From the NCBI RefSeq assembly GCF_000316625.1, contig NC_019676.1, forward strand, positions 6,094,501 to 6,158,500: a DNA stretch of 64,000 nucleotides. Reading direction: 5' to 3'. This DNA is from Nostoc sp. PCC 7107 (GTDB lineage: Bacteria; Cyanobacteriota; Cyanobacteriia; Cyanobacteriales; Nostocaceae). Both the position numbers and the translations under genes were made by a program. Shown here piece after piece: positions 7,588 through 15,513 of the stretch (position 1 is the first letter of the stretch; each line of letters begins with the position of its first letter). The notes beneath the pieces are model-generated. The model was not told where the DNA came from and did no database searches. It was given only the letters and a program-made list of their open reading frames with translations.

Positions 7588-8109
7588 ATGAATCAGCACG
7601 AATTTCATCAGAATCACCCTGGTCAAAACAATCCAATGGATTTACTGCTTGATGAAACTTGGTTAAGGCAAGCTATCCAAGCAGAGGAGCTTGTTGGCGG
7701 TAACATTGGGTCGGGATTAAATTGGGGAAGTGCATTTGGCGACCTCATACTGAACTTTGAACTTATGGGACGTTTCACAACACTACGTATCTCCTTAAAT
7801 AAAGAAGTCCGATTGTTGCTGAATGAATGGAATTTAGGTACAGCTACAAAAATGGCTGTGAAAACTGCGAGAGAAATCATACTTGAAAAATTAAGGTTGC
7901 CCACTCCAGAGGTGAGACAACGTGTACTAGTAACTTTGGAAAATGATGAACTTTATGGTGAAGAATTCATTTCTAATCGGGATATATTACGCTCCTTACT
8001 AGAATTATTGTTAACTCCCCAAGATTGGGAAGCAATTGCGGCAGTTGCTGCCGATGCGCTCAAACAGCAAATCATTCATCAAGCGGTTGGTGAGAAATTA
8101 TCAGCATAA
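7588..8109 (+). CDS. hypothetical helical protein of the GNAT operon, 173 aa
   Basis: ATG follows the GNAT gene's stop without a gap, so the two are almost certainly translated from one message. The protein has a short polar N-terminus, a mixed region (GGNIGSGLNWGSAFGDLILN, about residues 38-57) and a long helical C-terminal half rich in Leu, Glu and Ala, ending QQIIHQAVGEKLSA. There are no catalytic motifs, signal peptide or membrane spans. An internal ATG at codon 17 (MDLLLDETW) is an alternative start. It is not recognised; its conserved placement behind an acetyltransferase suggests a partner or target protein. Confidence 0.65.
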   Translation: MNQHEFHQNHPGQNNPMDLLLDETWLRQAIQAEELVGGNIGSGLNWGSAFGDLILNFELMGRFTTLRISLNKEVRLLLNEWNLGTATKMAVKTAREIILEKLRLPTPEVRQRVLVTLENDELYGEEFISNRDILRSLLELLLTPQDWEAIAAVAADALKQQIIHQAVGEKLSA

Positions 8110-8154
8110 TTTTCATTCTGAAAAATAAGACAGCATAAAACTACCACAAACCAA

Positions 8155-8517
8155 TCAATTCCAAAATTTTCTCAGTGCATTAGGAATTTGCCCTAGAATA
8201 TTGCCAATTTCAAATATTAATTTATTCCACTTCTCACCTTCGGCAATTAATTTATGTGGATTTCTGTCTGACCAATAACCAGACTCATCTACCACTTCTT
8301 CAAGTATTCCTAATTCTTGAGCTTTATCAAGCAGCGCAATAATCATTGTATGCGCGAGTGCAAAATTGGCATCCCCACCATATTCGGGTAAAGAAGCATA
8401 CTGCGTTTTGCACCGAGACTGCGCCATCCATTCTGGGGAATTGGGGTAACGGCACAGGAAAATATCTAATTCCTCTGTTCCTGGTCTGGGAAGTACTCTA
8501 AACCCAATAATGTGAAC
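8155..8517 (-). pseudogene. C-terminal part of an unknown 203-aa protein split by IS605 copy 1
   Basis: The minus-strand frame runs from the element edge (VHIIGFRVLPRPGTEELD) through CRYPNSPEWMAQSRCKTQYA to a stop at 8155. Joining codon 10440-10438 (Asp) directly to 8517 restores one uninterrupted frame of 203 residues with the N-terminal part at 10438-10686 (249 plus 363 bases, both multiples of three). An internal ATG at 8427 might still give a 90-residue peptide. The reconstructed protein is soluble and not recognised. The IS interrupts it at residue 83/84. Confidence 0.75.
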
Positions 8518-8529
8518 GTATCGCGGCAG

Positions 8530-8560
8530 TCCCTACCCTCAACTCTTAGTAGGGTAGGGA
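8530..8560 (+). repeat. IS605 left-end hairpin, copy 1
   Basis: TCCCTACCCT (8530-8539) pairs perfectly with AGGGTAGGGA (8551-8560) across an 11-base loop, 13 bases inside the element edge. This is the position and form of the imperfect palindrome that TnpA recognises in single-stranded DNA. The same hairpin occurs in copy 2 at 46717-46747. Confidence 0.8.
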
Positions 8561-8604
8561 TCGGAGCGGGTTATTGGAACGAAGTGGAAATAACCAATCC
8601 ATAT

Positions 8605-9012
8605 TTATTCGGTCGGTGCATCTTGCTCTTTAATATATTGCCTAAGTTGATCAATCGGTGCGCCGCCACTTGACGCTACATAATACGAGCTAGACCAAAA
8701 CAAAGGTTTCCAGTAAAACTTTTCAATATGCTCCTTAAATTCTTTACGAATGACCCTACTACTAGCAGATTTTAAACTAGAGGTAAAGTCAGAAATATTG
8801 TTGTCTGGGTGATAGTCCACCAGTAAATGTACATGGTCTTCTTCACCTGAGAATTCAACCAAAATGCAATTAGTTTTAATGCAAATATTTGCAAAAATCT
8901 CGTGCATCCTCTCAAGGATTGGTGCGGTAATTACTTTTTTACGATACTTAGTAATAAAAACGAAATGTAAGTGAATAGAAAAAACAGCGTGTGACCCTTT
9001 ACGAGAAAGCAT
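8605..9012 (-). CDS. tnpA: IS200/IS605 transposase TnpA, 135 aa, copy 1
   Basis: TnpA is a Y1 HUH transposase that cuts and rejoins single-stranded element ends. I take ATG 9012 (MLSRKGSHAVFSIHLHFVF) as the start, because the frame upstream of it runs into the tnpB leader. The HUH motif is DHVHLLVDY (His60, His62), and the catalytic Tyr is in QLRQYIKEQ (Tyr126). The fold landmarks FITKYRKKV and LFWSSSYYVASSGGAP are typical. Length is within the family's usual 130-150. The gene looks fully functional and is divergent from tnpB with 69 bases between the starts. Confidence 0.93.
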   Translation of the reverse strand: MLSRKGSHAVFSIHLHFVFITKYRKKVITAPILERMHEIFANICIKTNCILVEFSGEEDHVHLLVDYHPDNNISDFTSSLKSASSRVIRKEFKEHIEKFYWKPLFWSSSYYVASSGGAPIDQLRQYIKEQDAPTE

Positions 9013-9081
9013 TTGACAAGTAGCCGTGTCCGTTGTATTCTGATTAATATACCAGATTTTTGGAGGAAACAAAAACAGCCT

Positions 9082-10434
9082 GTGGCAACAAGACGAATGA
9101 CTTTTCGGTTATACCCAAACGAGAAAACTGAATTAATTTTGCGGTATCACCGAAAGCTCCACAAGGACTTGTACAATGCCGCAGTAAATAACAGATTTAA
9201 CCAGTACAAAATCTATAATCACAAAGTTGATTATTTTGAGCAACAGAATTGTTTGCCAGCATTTAAAGATGTTTGGGTAGAGTACAAAGAACTTCCCAGC
9301 CATGCACTGCAAGCAACATTAAAACGTGTTGATTTTGCATTTGAGCGTTGGTTTAAAGGGCTAGGTAAGCGTCCGAGATTTAAGTCAATTAGACATTATT
9401 CAGGATGGACTTATCCAGACTGTGCAGGTTTTAAAGTAGAATCTGAAGGCGAAAACGGATATCTCAATCTGTCTAAAATTGGACGTATTCAGATGCGGGG
9501 GCAGGCTTTGGGTTGGGGTAAATCAACTACTTGCACTATCGTTTATCGCAATAGTAAATGGTACGCATCTATTACTGTTGATGTGCTAGACCAAGCATTA
9601 AAGCCTAAAGTTCTACCAGTTGGTGCAATTGGTATTGACTTAGGTTGTAAAGCAGCATTATCAATTACGGATGGAGAGAATCATCAACAAATCGATGCTC
9701 CTAAGTTTTTGAGAAATGCTGAACAGAAAATCAAAAAAGCTTCTAAGGAGAAGAGGCGTAAACGCGCACCAAATAGAAACAAAAAAATTAAAGCTTCTAG
9801 ACGATATAAAAAAGCCCAATCAAAGGTTACTAAGCTAGTTCGTAAAGTTGGTAATCAAAGACAAAACTGGGTACATCAAGTAGCAGCAGAAATTGTAAGC
9901 GGTAATAGCTTCGTTGCGACTGAAAAACTAGAAGTAAAAAACATGACTAGTAAAGCAAAGAAAGGCAAGCGTAAAAAGCAAAAAGCAGGACTGAATAAGT
10001 CAATACTAGATGTTGCTTTTGGAATGCTTCGCAATACCATCAAGTACAAAGTTGAGCAAATTGGTGGTGTATTTGTAGAAGTTCCAACGAAGAAAGTAAA
10101 GCCTAGTCAAACCTGTCCGAAGTGTGGTCATCAACATAAAAAAACTCTTGATATTCGAGTTCATAATTGTGTTGTTTGCGGATACGTGCAGGATAGGGAT
10201 ATTGCTGCTGCCGAAGTAATGCTTTATTGGTCTAAAGGTACTCTACCGGGGTTAGGAACTAGCCTCGTAGTCGCAGAGTCGCCTAGCTCTCCCACATCTA
10301 CTGGTAAGCGTAAGCAATCTGGATCGATGAGGCAACTAGGGGCGAAGAAGCGACAAAAATCTACAGAAAAACTCGCTAAAAACGAACTGGGGGATGTAGA
10401 AACCCACAGTTCAGGCGAAGCCAATTGTGGGTAG
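9082..10434 (+). CDS. tnpB: TnpB RNA-guided nuclease, 450 aa, copy 1
   Basis: TnpB is the ancestor-type nuclease of Cas12, guided by an RNA from the element's right end. I favour GTG 9082 (VATRRMTFRLYPNEK), which has a GGAGG about 15 bases upstream; ATG 9097 is the alternative. Visible features are the N-terminal FRLYPNEKTELIL and the RuvC residues Asp in GIDLGCKAALS (about 186), Glu in VATEKLEVKNMT (about 281) and Asp in DRDIAAAEVML (about 373). A zinc ribbon has CPKC (345-348) and CVVC (363-366), and there is a Lys/Arg-rich linker. All catalytic residues are present. The long basic tail after the RuvC domain ends at the right-end hairpin. Confidence 0.93.
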   Translation: MATRRMTFRLYPNEKTELILRYHRKLHKDLYNAAVNNRFNQYKIYNHKVDYFEQQNCLPAFKDVWVEYKELPSHALQATLKRVDFAFERWFKGLGKRPRFKSIRHYSGWTYPDCAGFKVESEGENGYLNLSKIGRIQMRGQALGWGKSTTCTIVYRNSKWYASITVDVLDQALKPKVLPVGAIGIDLGCKAALSITDGENHQQIDAPKFLRNAEQKIKKASKEKRRKRAPNRNKKIKASRRYKKAQSKVTKLVRKVGNQRQNWVHQVAAEIVSGNSFVATEKLEVKNMTSKAKKGKRKKQKAGLNKSILDVAFGMLRNTIKYKVEQIGGVFVEVPTKKVKPSQTCPKCGHQHKKTLDIRVHNCVVCGYVQDRDIAAAEVMLYWSKGTLPGLGTSLVVAESPSSPTSTGKRKQSGSMRQLGAKKRQKSTEKLAKNELGDVETHSSGEANCG

Positions 10435-10457
10435 TTCATCAGGATACTCCTCATAAT
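10270..10457 (+). ncRNA. predicted omega/reRNA of TnpB copy 1
   Basis: TnpB guide RNAs come from the 3' end of tnpB and the right end, with the guide supplied by flanking DNA. Here the right end carries a hairpin, ACCCACA (10402-10408) with TGTGGGT (10426-10432) and an inner GGC/GCC pair, ending five bases before the element edge. The guide would start at 10438 (ATCAGGATACTCC). Extent and processing are inferred from known systems; the 5' limit is a guess. Confidence 0.4.
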
Positions 10458-10686
10458 CAAAGCTGTGGATGTCTCTTTTGATGGCACTCAGTTTCAAAAT
10501 AAACAAACTATCTGAGGTTGGGTCTTCAGGAATAGTACATTCTGCTCCTGTCAACTCAATAATTTCCTCATCTAATTGTTCAAACGCTAAATCTTTTGCT
10601 GCTTGATGTAGTGACTTAATCAATTGACGAGCTTCATCTGTACTCCGTTCACCAGCATTGAATTTATAATGAATTGTTAATCCCAT
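10438..10686 (-). pseudogene. N-terminal part of the unknown gene split by IS605 copy 1
   Basis: The minus-strand frame starts at ATG 10686 (MGLTIHYKFNAGERSTDEAR) and gives 83 residues up to the element edge (DYEEYPD), after which it reads into the IS for eight codons. The region has two helices and an acidic stretch (EQLDEEIIELTGAE). Together with 8155-8517 it forms a 203-residue protein that I cannot assign. The N-terminal piece retains its native start and probably still produces a truncated peptide. Confidence 0.75.
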
Positions 10687-10769
10687 AGAATTTAATTATG
10701 AACATCTGATTTTCACTCTACTGCTTGAAAACAAAAAAGGACAATTTTTACTGTTTTCTCCACTCCTTA

Positions 10770-11117
10770 TTATTCATCAAAGTTAATACACCCATTCAAC
10801 AAAGCACTACCTAAAACTCCCGAAATACAAACCAACATCCCACCCAAACAGACATTCTTTCGAGCTTGCCAGTTGTAGTGATTGATGATGCTAGAGCTAG
10901 AGTTCGCTCCGATAATTTCAAAACCCCAACAGCCCAATGCACCAATCCCTAAAAATGCTGTGCTTAACAGGCAAACAATACCTACTGACAACAACGCATT
11001 CTCCATAAATTCTCTCGTCCTCGAACGTTTGATGCAGCTATATCGAATCACAATTAGACTCGGTTCGTCGTACTTCGCTTGAGATTCCTGGGTTAATTTT
11101 TGATGGCGGTTGTTCAT
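10770..11117 (-). CDS. small membrane protein, two TM helices, 115 aa
   Basis: ATG 11117 is preceded by a good Shine-Dalgarno (AGGAGT, 6 bases away), which supports the start. After a polar, basic N-terminal third there are two hydrophobic segments: ALLSVGIVCLLSTAFLGIGAL (about residues 41-62) and VCLGGMLVCISGVLGSALL (about 90-108). These predict an inner-membrane protein with a short loop between them. It has no recognised family or catalytic residues. It lies between a split gene and the DUF1822 gene, all on the minus strand. Confidence 0.55.
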   Translation of the reverse strand: MNNRHQKLTQESQAKYDEPSLIVIRYSCIKRSRTREFMENALLSVGIVCLLSTAFLGIGALGCWGFEIIGANSSSSIINHYNWQARKNVCLGGMLVCISGVLGSALLNGCINFDE

Positions 11118-11177
11118 ATTTACTCCTATGAAGAAAAAATAAGACAGCCGAAGCTATCTTTGATGAATTAGCTATTA

Positions 11178-11858
11178 TTAGCTGACCTGAAGATTACGCG
11201 AATGCACCAACCGATCGCGCCACTCCTGATTTTCAAACAACGCACCCCAGGACTCGAAAGAAAGCACTCGTTTGGGGAAGAACTGAGATTTTGATAGTTG
11301 TTCAATCAACACATTCGCTTGCACTGCTGTCAGATTTGGTAGTGGTTTTAGTTTGCTTCTGGTTGGTGCATTAGGACAAAGTTCGCGTGTTAACCACAGT
11401 AGATTGATATCTTGCGTTATCTGCTCGTTGTTTAGAGAATAAGTGTAATCGCTCTGGTTATATTCGCCTTGCTGTTTGAGTTGCAGATGAGTGGTATATC
11501 CCCAGATTCTTACTAGCCCATCCTCAGTATTCACTTGCACAGCCAAATAATAATCAGCAGCCCAATTCGGAATATCAACCCATTCTTGTGGAACACGAAT
11601 TTCGCTTAAATCAATCGCTTCGCTGGGAACTAAAACTATGCGAATTTCATCAATAGTGATTGCTGTACCATTGACTAATTCCCAACAGCTTTGTAGTGTG
11701 GTTGTGGCATTCCAAGTTTCTTCTAGCCAAGGTAAGACGGCTGATAAAGCAAGGCGATTGATATAAGCATTGAAACGAGTAGCAGGTGTATTTAAACTTT
11801 GACTGCATTCCCAACTTTGGTTTTGTTGATTTGGTAGTATTTCTAAAATTAAATCCAT
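11178..11858 (-). CDS. DUF1822 family protein, 226 aa
   Basis: This matches the cyanobacterial DUF1822 pattern: an N-terminal region with RLALSAVLPWLEE and CWELVNGTAITI, then the characteristic block RVPQEWVDIPNWAADYYLAVQV (about residues 88-109) and VRIWGYTTHLQL (about 115-126). No enzymatic function is established for the family. Members are often found near signalling or regulatory genes in Nostocales. The C-terminal quarter (ANVLIEQLSKSQFFPKRVLSF) is helical. The gene looks intact and is separated from the upstream 298-aa gene by a terminator, so it probably has its own promoter. Confidence 0.75.
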   Translation of the reverse strand: MDLILEILPNQQNQSWECSQSLNTPATRFNAYINRLALSAVLPWLEETWNATTTLQSCWELVNGTAITIDEIRIVLVPSEAIDLSEIRVPQEWVDIPNWAADYYLAVQVNTEDGLVRIWGYTTHLQLKQQGEYNQSDYTYSLNNEQITQDINLLWLTRELCPNAPTRSKLKPLPNLTAVQANVLIEQLSKSQFFPKRVLSFESWGALFENQEWRDRLVHSRNLQVS

Positions 11859-11898
11859 GAGATTACTTCGCCTATAGTTGTTTACGGCTGTGCAACAG

Positions 11899-11922
11899 AA
11901 AAAAAGACAGTTTAAACTGTCT
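11899..11922 (-). terminator. rho-independent terminator after the 298-aa gene
   Basis: A perfect 18-base palindrome (AGACAGTTTAAACTGTCT, 11905-11922) is followed on the minus strand by seven T. It lies 12 bases past the stop of the gene at 11935-12831. An A/T-rich tail on the other side means it could also work weakly in the plus direction. Confidence 0.75.
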
Positions 11923-11934
11923 AAAAAATCTGAA

Positions 11935-12831
11935 TTAAGCTCTTATAGCTGTGGACGAAGGCATTTTACTGTCAGAAGTCTTTGGTGTCTTCTGTCCGAG
12001 AACATAGTTCATCCATGCCTGGATTGCTTGAATTTCATCAGTTCCAGAGGAGATCGCTCCCAACACCTGCTGCTGATATGAACTAATGGCATGATTTGAA
12101 TCAAGCTTGTCAGCCGCCCAAGCCAAACAAATGTCTCTCACCAGCTTATCGACCACAGCCACACTCAGTTGACTGGGAGCCGAAGCATCTTGAAACTGCA
12201 ACCACTCTTTGACTAAATCGATGGGGTAATTTGTCAAAGTACGGACTTGTTTAATTCGCAAGTCTTGGGGATGAATTGTATTGGTTTTCGCAGAAGTTGG
12301 AGAAACTGGTTGTACAACGGGGTGATCGCGTTCATCTTCTTCTAAATCATATTTAGGACGGGTGAGTAATCTTGACTGAATCTGCTGTAATAGTCCTGCC
12401 CAGTCAGCATTCGCATCCCAATCTCTGCGGATTTTAGTTTTGCTGATAGCATCATGTAAGGAGCAGAACACGACATTCTCCCCTCCAGGAGTAGCAACAA
12501 TTGTTAGAGGTCTAGAGAAGTCTTCTATAAGTGATGCAGTCAGCAGAAATGATTTTGAAAAGTTAGTCTCAATTCCACTTCTGACGATATATAAATCATC
12601 TGCAAAGACAACAATATCTAATTTAATATTGTCTTTGCCTTTGAAATCTTTACCAGTCACTCTTAACTCACTCAAATAGCCTGTTAATGCTCTTTCGGCT
12701 ACTGGAGTCTTTTTATCAAGGCTAACATCATAGTTATACCAGCCATAAGCTTGACCATCAATTTCTAATTTATTGACATACAGGTAAATAGGAAGTGGTG
12801 GATTACCTAAACCTAGTTTAATTTCAGCCAT
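11935..12831 (-). CDS. hypothetical protein, 298 aa
   Basis: I do not recognise this protein. The N-terminal 150 residues look like a beta-rich domain (LPIYLYVNKLEIDGQAYGWY, later IKLDIVVFADDLYIVRSG) without a signal peptide. A charged, proline-containing linker (about 165-190) separates a helical C-terminal domain (DLRIKQVRTLTNYPIDLVKE onwards) that contains a Trp-rich stretch AIQAWMNYVLG. It precedes the DUF1822 gene on the same strand but is separated from it by a terminator. The closeness to DUF1822 may mean a shared process, which is inference only. Confidence 0.6.
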   Translation of the reverse strand: MAEIKLGLGNPPLPIYLYVNKLEIDGQAYGWYNYDVSLDKKTPVAERALTGYLSELRVTGKDFKGKDNIKLDIVVFADDLYIVRSGIETNFSKSFLLTASLIEDFSRPLTIVATPGGENVVFCSLHDAISKTKIRRDWDANADWAGLLQQIQSRLLTRPKYDLEEDERDHPVVQPVSPTSAKTNTIHPQDLRIKQVRTLTNYPIDLVKEWLQFQDASAPSQLSVAVVDKLVRDICLAWAADKLDSNHAISSYQQQVLGAISSGTDEIQAIQAWMNYVLGQKTPKTSDSKMPSSTAIRA

Positions 12832-13067
12832 TAGCCATTATCTCCAATTTCTTTTGAATGCTGCTTTAGAGAGGCTGTCTGTACATTCAGTTTTCAAAAT
12901 GGTTGAATGACAAACTTCTAAACTTTTAGCGAAGCACTGAATTTTTGGAAGGAAATTGATAAAGAGAAACACAATAACTTATAATTTATTATTGTAACTA
13001 TCTCAACTACAAAATTGACCAATATTTCCGAATAATTCTTAACTAAGTACATCAATAAACTCTATTC

Positions 13068-13841
13068 ATGTTTGACAATACGTGTAAACTGATTGCTGAA
13101 TTATATTCTCCTGATTTTGCAACTTGGCTGTTAGGTAAACCTATTACTTTAACTAAGTTAAGCCCAACAGAATTATCCATAGAGCCAATTCGTGCTGATG
13201 CCTTAATTATGTTGCAATCAGATGAGGTTGTTTTGCACATAGAATTTCAAACCGAACCTGATGAAAATATGCCTTTTCGGATGGCTGATTATTACTTGCG
13301 GATATATCGTCGCTATCCGAATAAACAAATACACCAAGTAGTAATTTATTTGGATAAAACTACATCAGAAAAGGTTTATCAAACCACATTTACAACGGTA
13401 AAGATGCGACATGAGTTTTCTGTAATTCGTTTGTGGGAACAACCACCAGAAATATTTCTGAGAACTCCAGGACTGTTGCCCTTTGCTGTATTAAGTGCAA
13501 CCGAGAATAAAGCTAGTACACTACAACAAGTTGCGGCGGCTGTTGATAGAATTAGTGAAAGGCAAACACAAAGTAATATTTCTGCTGCTGCTGCAATTCT
13601 AGCTGGGCTAGTATTAGATAAAGAAGTGATTGGGCGTTTATTCAGGAGAGATATCATGAGCGAATCAGTTATTTACCAAATGATTCAAAATGAAGCTGAA
13701 GAACAAGGACGTAACAAGAAAGCCCGTGAAATCGCTATTAGCTTATTGGCTGAGGGCATTAGCGTTGAAGTAATAACTCGGTCTACGGGCTTATCCCCAG
13801 AAGTAGTACAACAGTTACAGCAGCAGCAAACCAACGAGTGA
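13068..13841 (+). CDS. Rpn family PD-(D/E)XK nuclease / putative transposase, 257 aa
   Basis: The protein follows the Rpn/DUF4351-associated layout common in cyanobacteria: an N-terminal helix (DNTCKLIAELYSPDFATWLL), the nuclease core with RADALIMLQSDEVVLHIEFQ (catalytic-type Asp at about 44 and Glu at about 58, Gln at 60) and DYYLRIYRRYPNKQIHQVVIYL. A helical C-terminal region ends in LLAEGISVEVITRSTGLSPE, a helix-turn-helix-like tail. Rpn proteins of enterobacteria promote recombination and DNA breakage. The gene is intact; its stop is 1 base from the convergent stop of the minus-strand operon. Confidence 0.8.
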   Translation: MFDNTCKLIAELYSPDFATWLLGKPITLTKLSPTELSIEPIRADALIMLQSDEVVLHIEFQTEPDENMPFRMADYYLRIYRRYPNKQIHQVVIYLDKTTSEKVYQTTFTTVKMRHEFSVIRLWEQPPEIFLRTPGLLPFAVLSATENKASTLQQVAAAVDRISERQTQSNISAAAAILAGLVLDKEVIGRLFRRDIMSESVIYQMIQNEAEEQGRNKKAREIAISLLAEGISVEVITRSTGLSPEVVQQLQQQQTNE

Positions 13842-13842
13842 C

Positions 13843-14058
13843 TTAAGATACTTGCTCCTGAGCTATACTCACCTCAACAAACACCTCAACACAACACATT
13901 GCCCCCTCTAAATAGTGCAACACATCACCCAAATGCGTTTTCATTTCGGGGTCAACATCGTTACGATTGGCTAGTTCTAACCATTCTTGTGACTGTGCGA
14001 TCGCCTGAATTTTGGCGTAGCACTCGTTGAATGTCGAAAGCATTTCTAGTGGTTCCAT
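13843..14058 (-). CDS. small hypothetical protein, 71 aa (operon gene 3)
   Basis: Last gene of a tight minus-strand run. The product is a helical, acidic protein (MEPLEMLSTFNECYAKIQAI, later DVDPEMKTHLGDVLHYLEGA) with two adjacent cysteines (MCCVEVFVEV). It starts directly at the stop of the preceding 65-aa gene, so translational coupling is likely. No family is recognised. Confidence 0.55.
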   Translation of the reverse strand: MEPLEMLSTFNECYAKIQAIAQSQEWLELANRNDVDPEMKTHLGDVLHYLEGAMCCVEVFVEVSIAQEQVS

Positions 14059-14256
14059 TTAATTACCCTCCTTCAGTTGCAATAAGAAACCGCAGCCAGT
14101 ATTCGTAACTTTCACCAATTCCCGATCTACCAGCATTTGAATTACTTCTCTAGAAAATCTGATGCTGTGCAATGGAACCGAGCCACCACAACAACGAAGG
14201 GAATGCAGTAGATTTGCAGCAGTTAGATCAGACGCATTCTTATGAGCTTTAGCCAT
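14059..14256 (-). CDS. small winged-helix-like protein, 65 aa (operon gene 2)
   Basis: The start ATG overlaps the end of the upstream 108-aa gene by 8 bases. The sequence (DLTAANLLHSLRCCGGSVPL, then SREVIQMLVDRELVKVTN and GCGFLLQLKEG) has the rhythm of a small winged helix: helix, helix, then a beta-hairpin. A DNA-binding role is therefore plausible but not demonstrated. It contains a CC pair. The genes on either side are also unknown. Confidence 0.55.
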   Translation of the reverse strand: MAKAHKNASDLTAANLLHSLRCCGGSVPLHSIRFSREVIQMLVDRELVKVTNTGCGFLLQLKEGN

Positions 14257-14575
14257 TTGTAGTAGCTTTCTTAATTGCTGTTAATTGCTCTTGCAGCATC
14301 ATTACTTGGAGTTGATGCAGATCAATTTCCGTCTGTAATTGACTTTTGACTTCCTCAATAGAAAGTGCTTGGAGTTGTTCATCAGAATAATGCTCAACTT
14401 TTGAAGAATGCTTATGTTGCATCAGTGCGTAATGCCAGCCATAACCGTATTTGTGGGCTAATTGACAGACGGGGGAATGGTATTGAAGCCCAATTATGAT
14501 GCCCTGTTTTGTTCGTTGACCAAAAGTGAAGCTAGGATAGCCCCAGTGTTTTGGGATTGAGATTGTTGGTTCCAT
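14249..14575 (-). CDS. hypothetical protein, 108 aa (operon gene 1)
   Basis: First intact gene of the operon. The N-terminal half is aromatic and beta-like (PKHWGYPSFTFGQRTKQGII, then HKYGYGWHYALMQHKHSSKV) and the C-terminal half is a long coiled-coil-like helix (IEEVKSQLQTEIDLHQLQVM and on to KKATTNG). There is no signal peptide. It overlaps the 65-aa gene by 8 bases and follows the truncated 14615-14834 gene by 39 bases. It is not recognised. Confidence 0.6.
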   Translation of the reverse strand: MEPTISIPKHWGYPSFTFGQRTKQGIIIGLQYHSPVCQLAHKYGYGWHYALMQHKHSSKVEHYSDEQLQALSIEEVKSQLQTEIDLHQLQVMMLQEQLTAIKKATTNG

Positions 14576-14614
14576 ATTTTTAATTGATGAATAGTTTTTT
14601 GTTGGAAGTCTTAA

Positions 14615-14834
14615 TTACGCTGCAATAGTCTTGTTATCACTTGCAGCAAAGAGAAAATTATCAAGTGCCACTGCTGCATTCAAAGGTTTGACGTACTGTT
14701 TTTCATCCACTTCAGTTGTCCAATAGGTGATGTGTTGAAAAACCAAACCCAGCATTGAATCACCCTTATAAACACGGTAGATTTTGGGGCAAGCTCCATA
14801 GCAGTAGACCAGCGTGTAACTTGAAATTTCGATT
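14615..14834 (-). pseudogene. 5'-truncated unknown gene, C-terminal 72 residues
   Basis: Native sequence begins at the edge of the ISAzo13 remnant (IEISSYTLVYCYGACPKIYR) and runs to a stop at 14615 (LFAASDNKTIAA). The present frame can start inside the IS end ([11 protein letters not shown]), giving a chimeric 83-residue peptide. The missing N-terminus is not found on the other side of the element, where a phosphoketolase fragment lies instead. Family unknown. Confidence 0.6.
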
Positions 14835-14890
14835 AGGGACTTCCAGAGAATAAAATATACAAACAATAAAAATGATAATCATTCCGGTGG

Positions 14891-14934
14891 GGGAAGGAAG
14901 AGGTTGCCGTTGGGAACCTCTTCCTTCCCTTTTT
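14891..14934 (+). terminator. 15-bp hairpin plus T-run in the ISAzo13 end
   Basis: GGGAAGGAAGAGGTT (14891-14905) pairs with AACCTCTTCCTTCCC (14915-14929) and is followed by TTTTTG. It would terminate plus-strand transcription entering the element from outside. A matching hairpin without a T-run lies at the other end (15616-15648), with a similar GCCGT loop region. Confidence 0.6.
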
Positions 14935-15066
14935 GTAGTAAATTCAATGATGATTCAATTTTTGGATGTGCATAGGTGTCAATGGAATTAACGGATTCAT
15001 TGAAAAACTTGCTGAAGGAAACTGCACAGCAATTAAAAAGGAGCAGCCAAAACGCAGATTCATTAG

Positions 15067-15513
15067 TCCCAAAGTTGGCGATTTCCCGAAATTAAAACTT
15101 TACTTATTAATCAAGACAATGGAGGTCAGAATAACTCTCGACGTACTCAGTTTATGAAACGTATAGTTGAATTCTCTCAAAAACATCAACTAAATATACG
15201 TTTAGCATATTATCCTCCATATCACAGCAAATATAACCCGATTGAAAGAACTTGGGCTATATTAGAAAATCATTGGAATGGCAGCATCCTAGATGAAGTC
15301 GAAACCGCATTAAACTTTGCTAAAACTATGACTTGGAATGGCAAACATCCAGTTGTTAAGTTAGTAACTCAAACTTATGCTACTGGGGTGCGTTTAACTA
15401 AAGAAGCCATGCAAGAAATTGAAAATAAAATTTCACGTTTGACTAATTTTGGTCAAGAGAATTTACCAAACTTAGGCAAGTGGTTTGTTGATATTTGCTA
15501 CGGAGCAACGTAA
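15067..15513 (+). pseudogene. ISAzo13 transposase C-terminal fragment
   Basis: After a TAG at 15064 the frame reads FPEIKTLLINQDNGGQNNSR then RTQFMKRIVEFSQKHQL, LAYYPPYHSKYNPIERTWAI, LENHWNG and TMTWNGKHPVVKLVTQTYAT, all hallmarks of ISAzo13-type DDE transposases; it ends with WFVDICYGAT. The first catalytic Asp region and the N-terminus are absent, and the upstream frame (14966-15157) is out of register. This copy cannot be active. Confidence 0.8.

Larger units (their letters stand above)
8518..10437 (+). mobile_element. IS200/IS605 element copy 1 (tnpA+tnpB), 1,920 bp
   Basis: This is a complete element with divergent tnpA (minus) and tnpB (plus), a left-end hairpin and a right-end hairpin overlapping the tnpB stop, and no inverted repeats or target duplication, as expected for single-strand transposition. 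The left flank is 5'-TGAAC at 8513-8517; the second copy (44840-46759, inverted) also sits directly after TGAAC, so this pentamer is the likely target and TAM. Both copies are 1,920 bp and their two proteins are identical, indicating very recent transposition. Removal restores the host reading frame exactly. Confidence 0.92.

Noticed and set aside
10224-10487. 87-codon minus-strand frame, mirrored at 44838-45053 as a plus-strand frame
   Set aside because: It is the antisense of the tnpB 3' end and right-end hairpin in both IS605 copies; it has no ribosome site or family resemblance.
13379-13657. 92-codon minus-strand frame inside the Rpn-type nuclease gene
   Set aside because: It is a shadow of the well-supported plus-strand gene; its sequence has no domain features.
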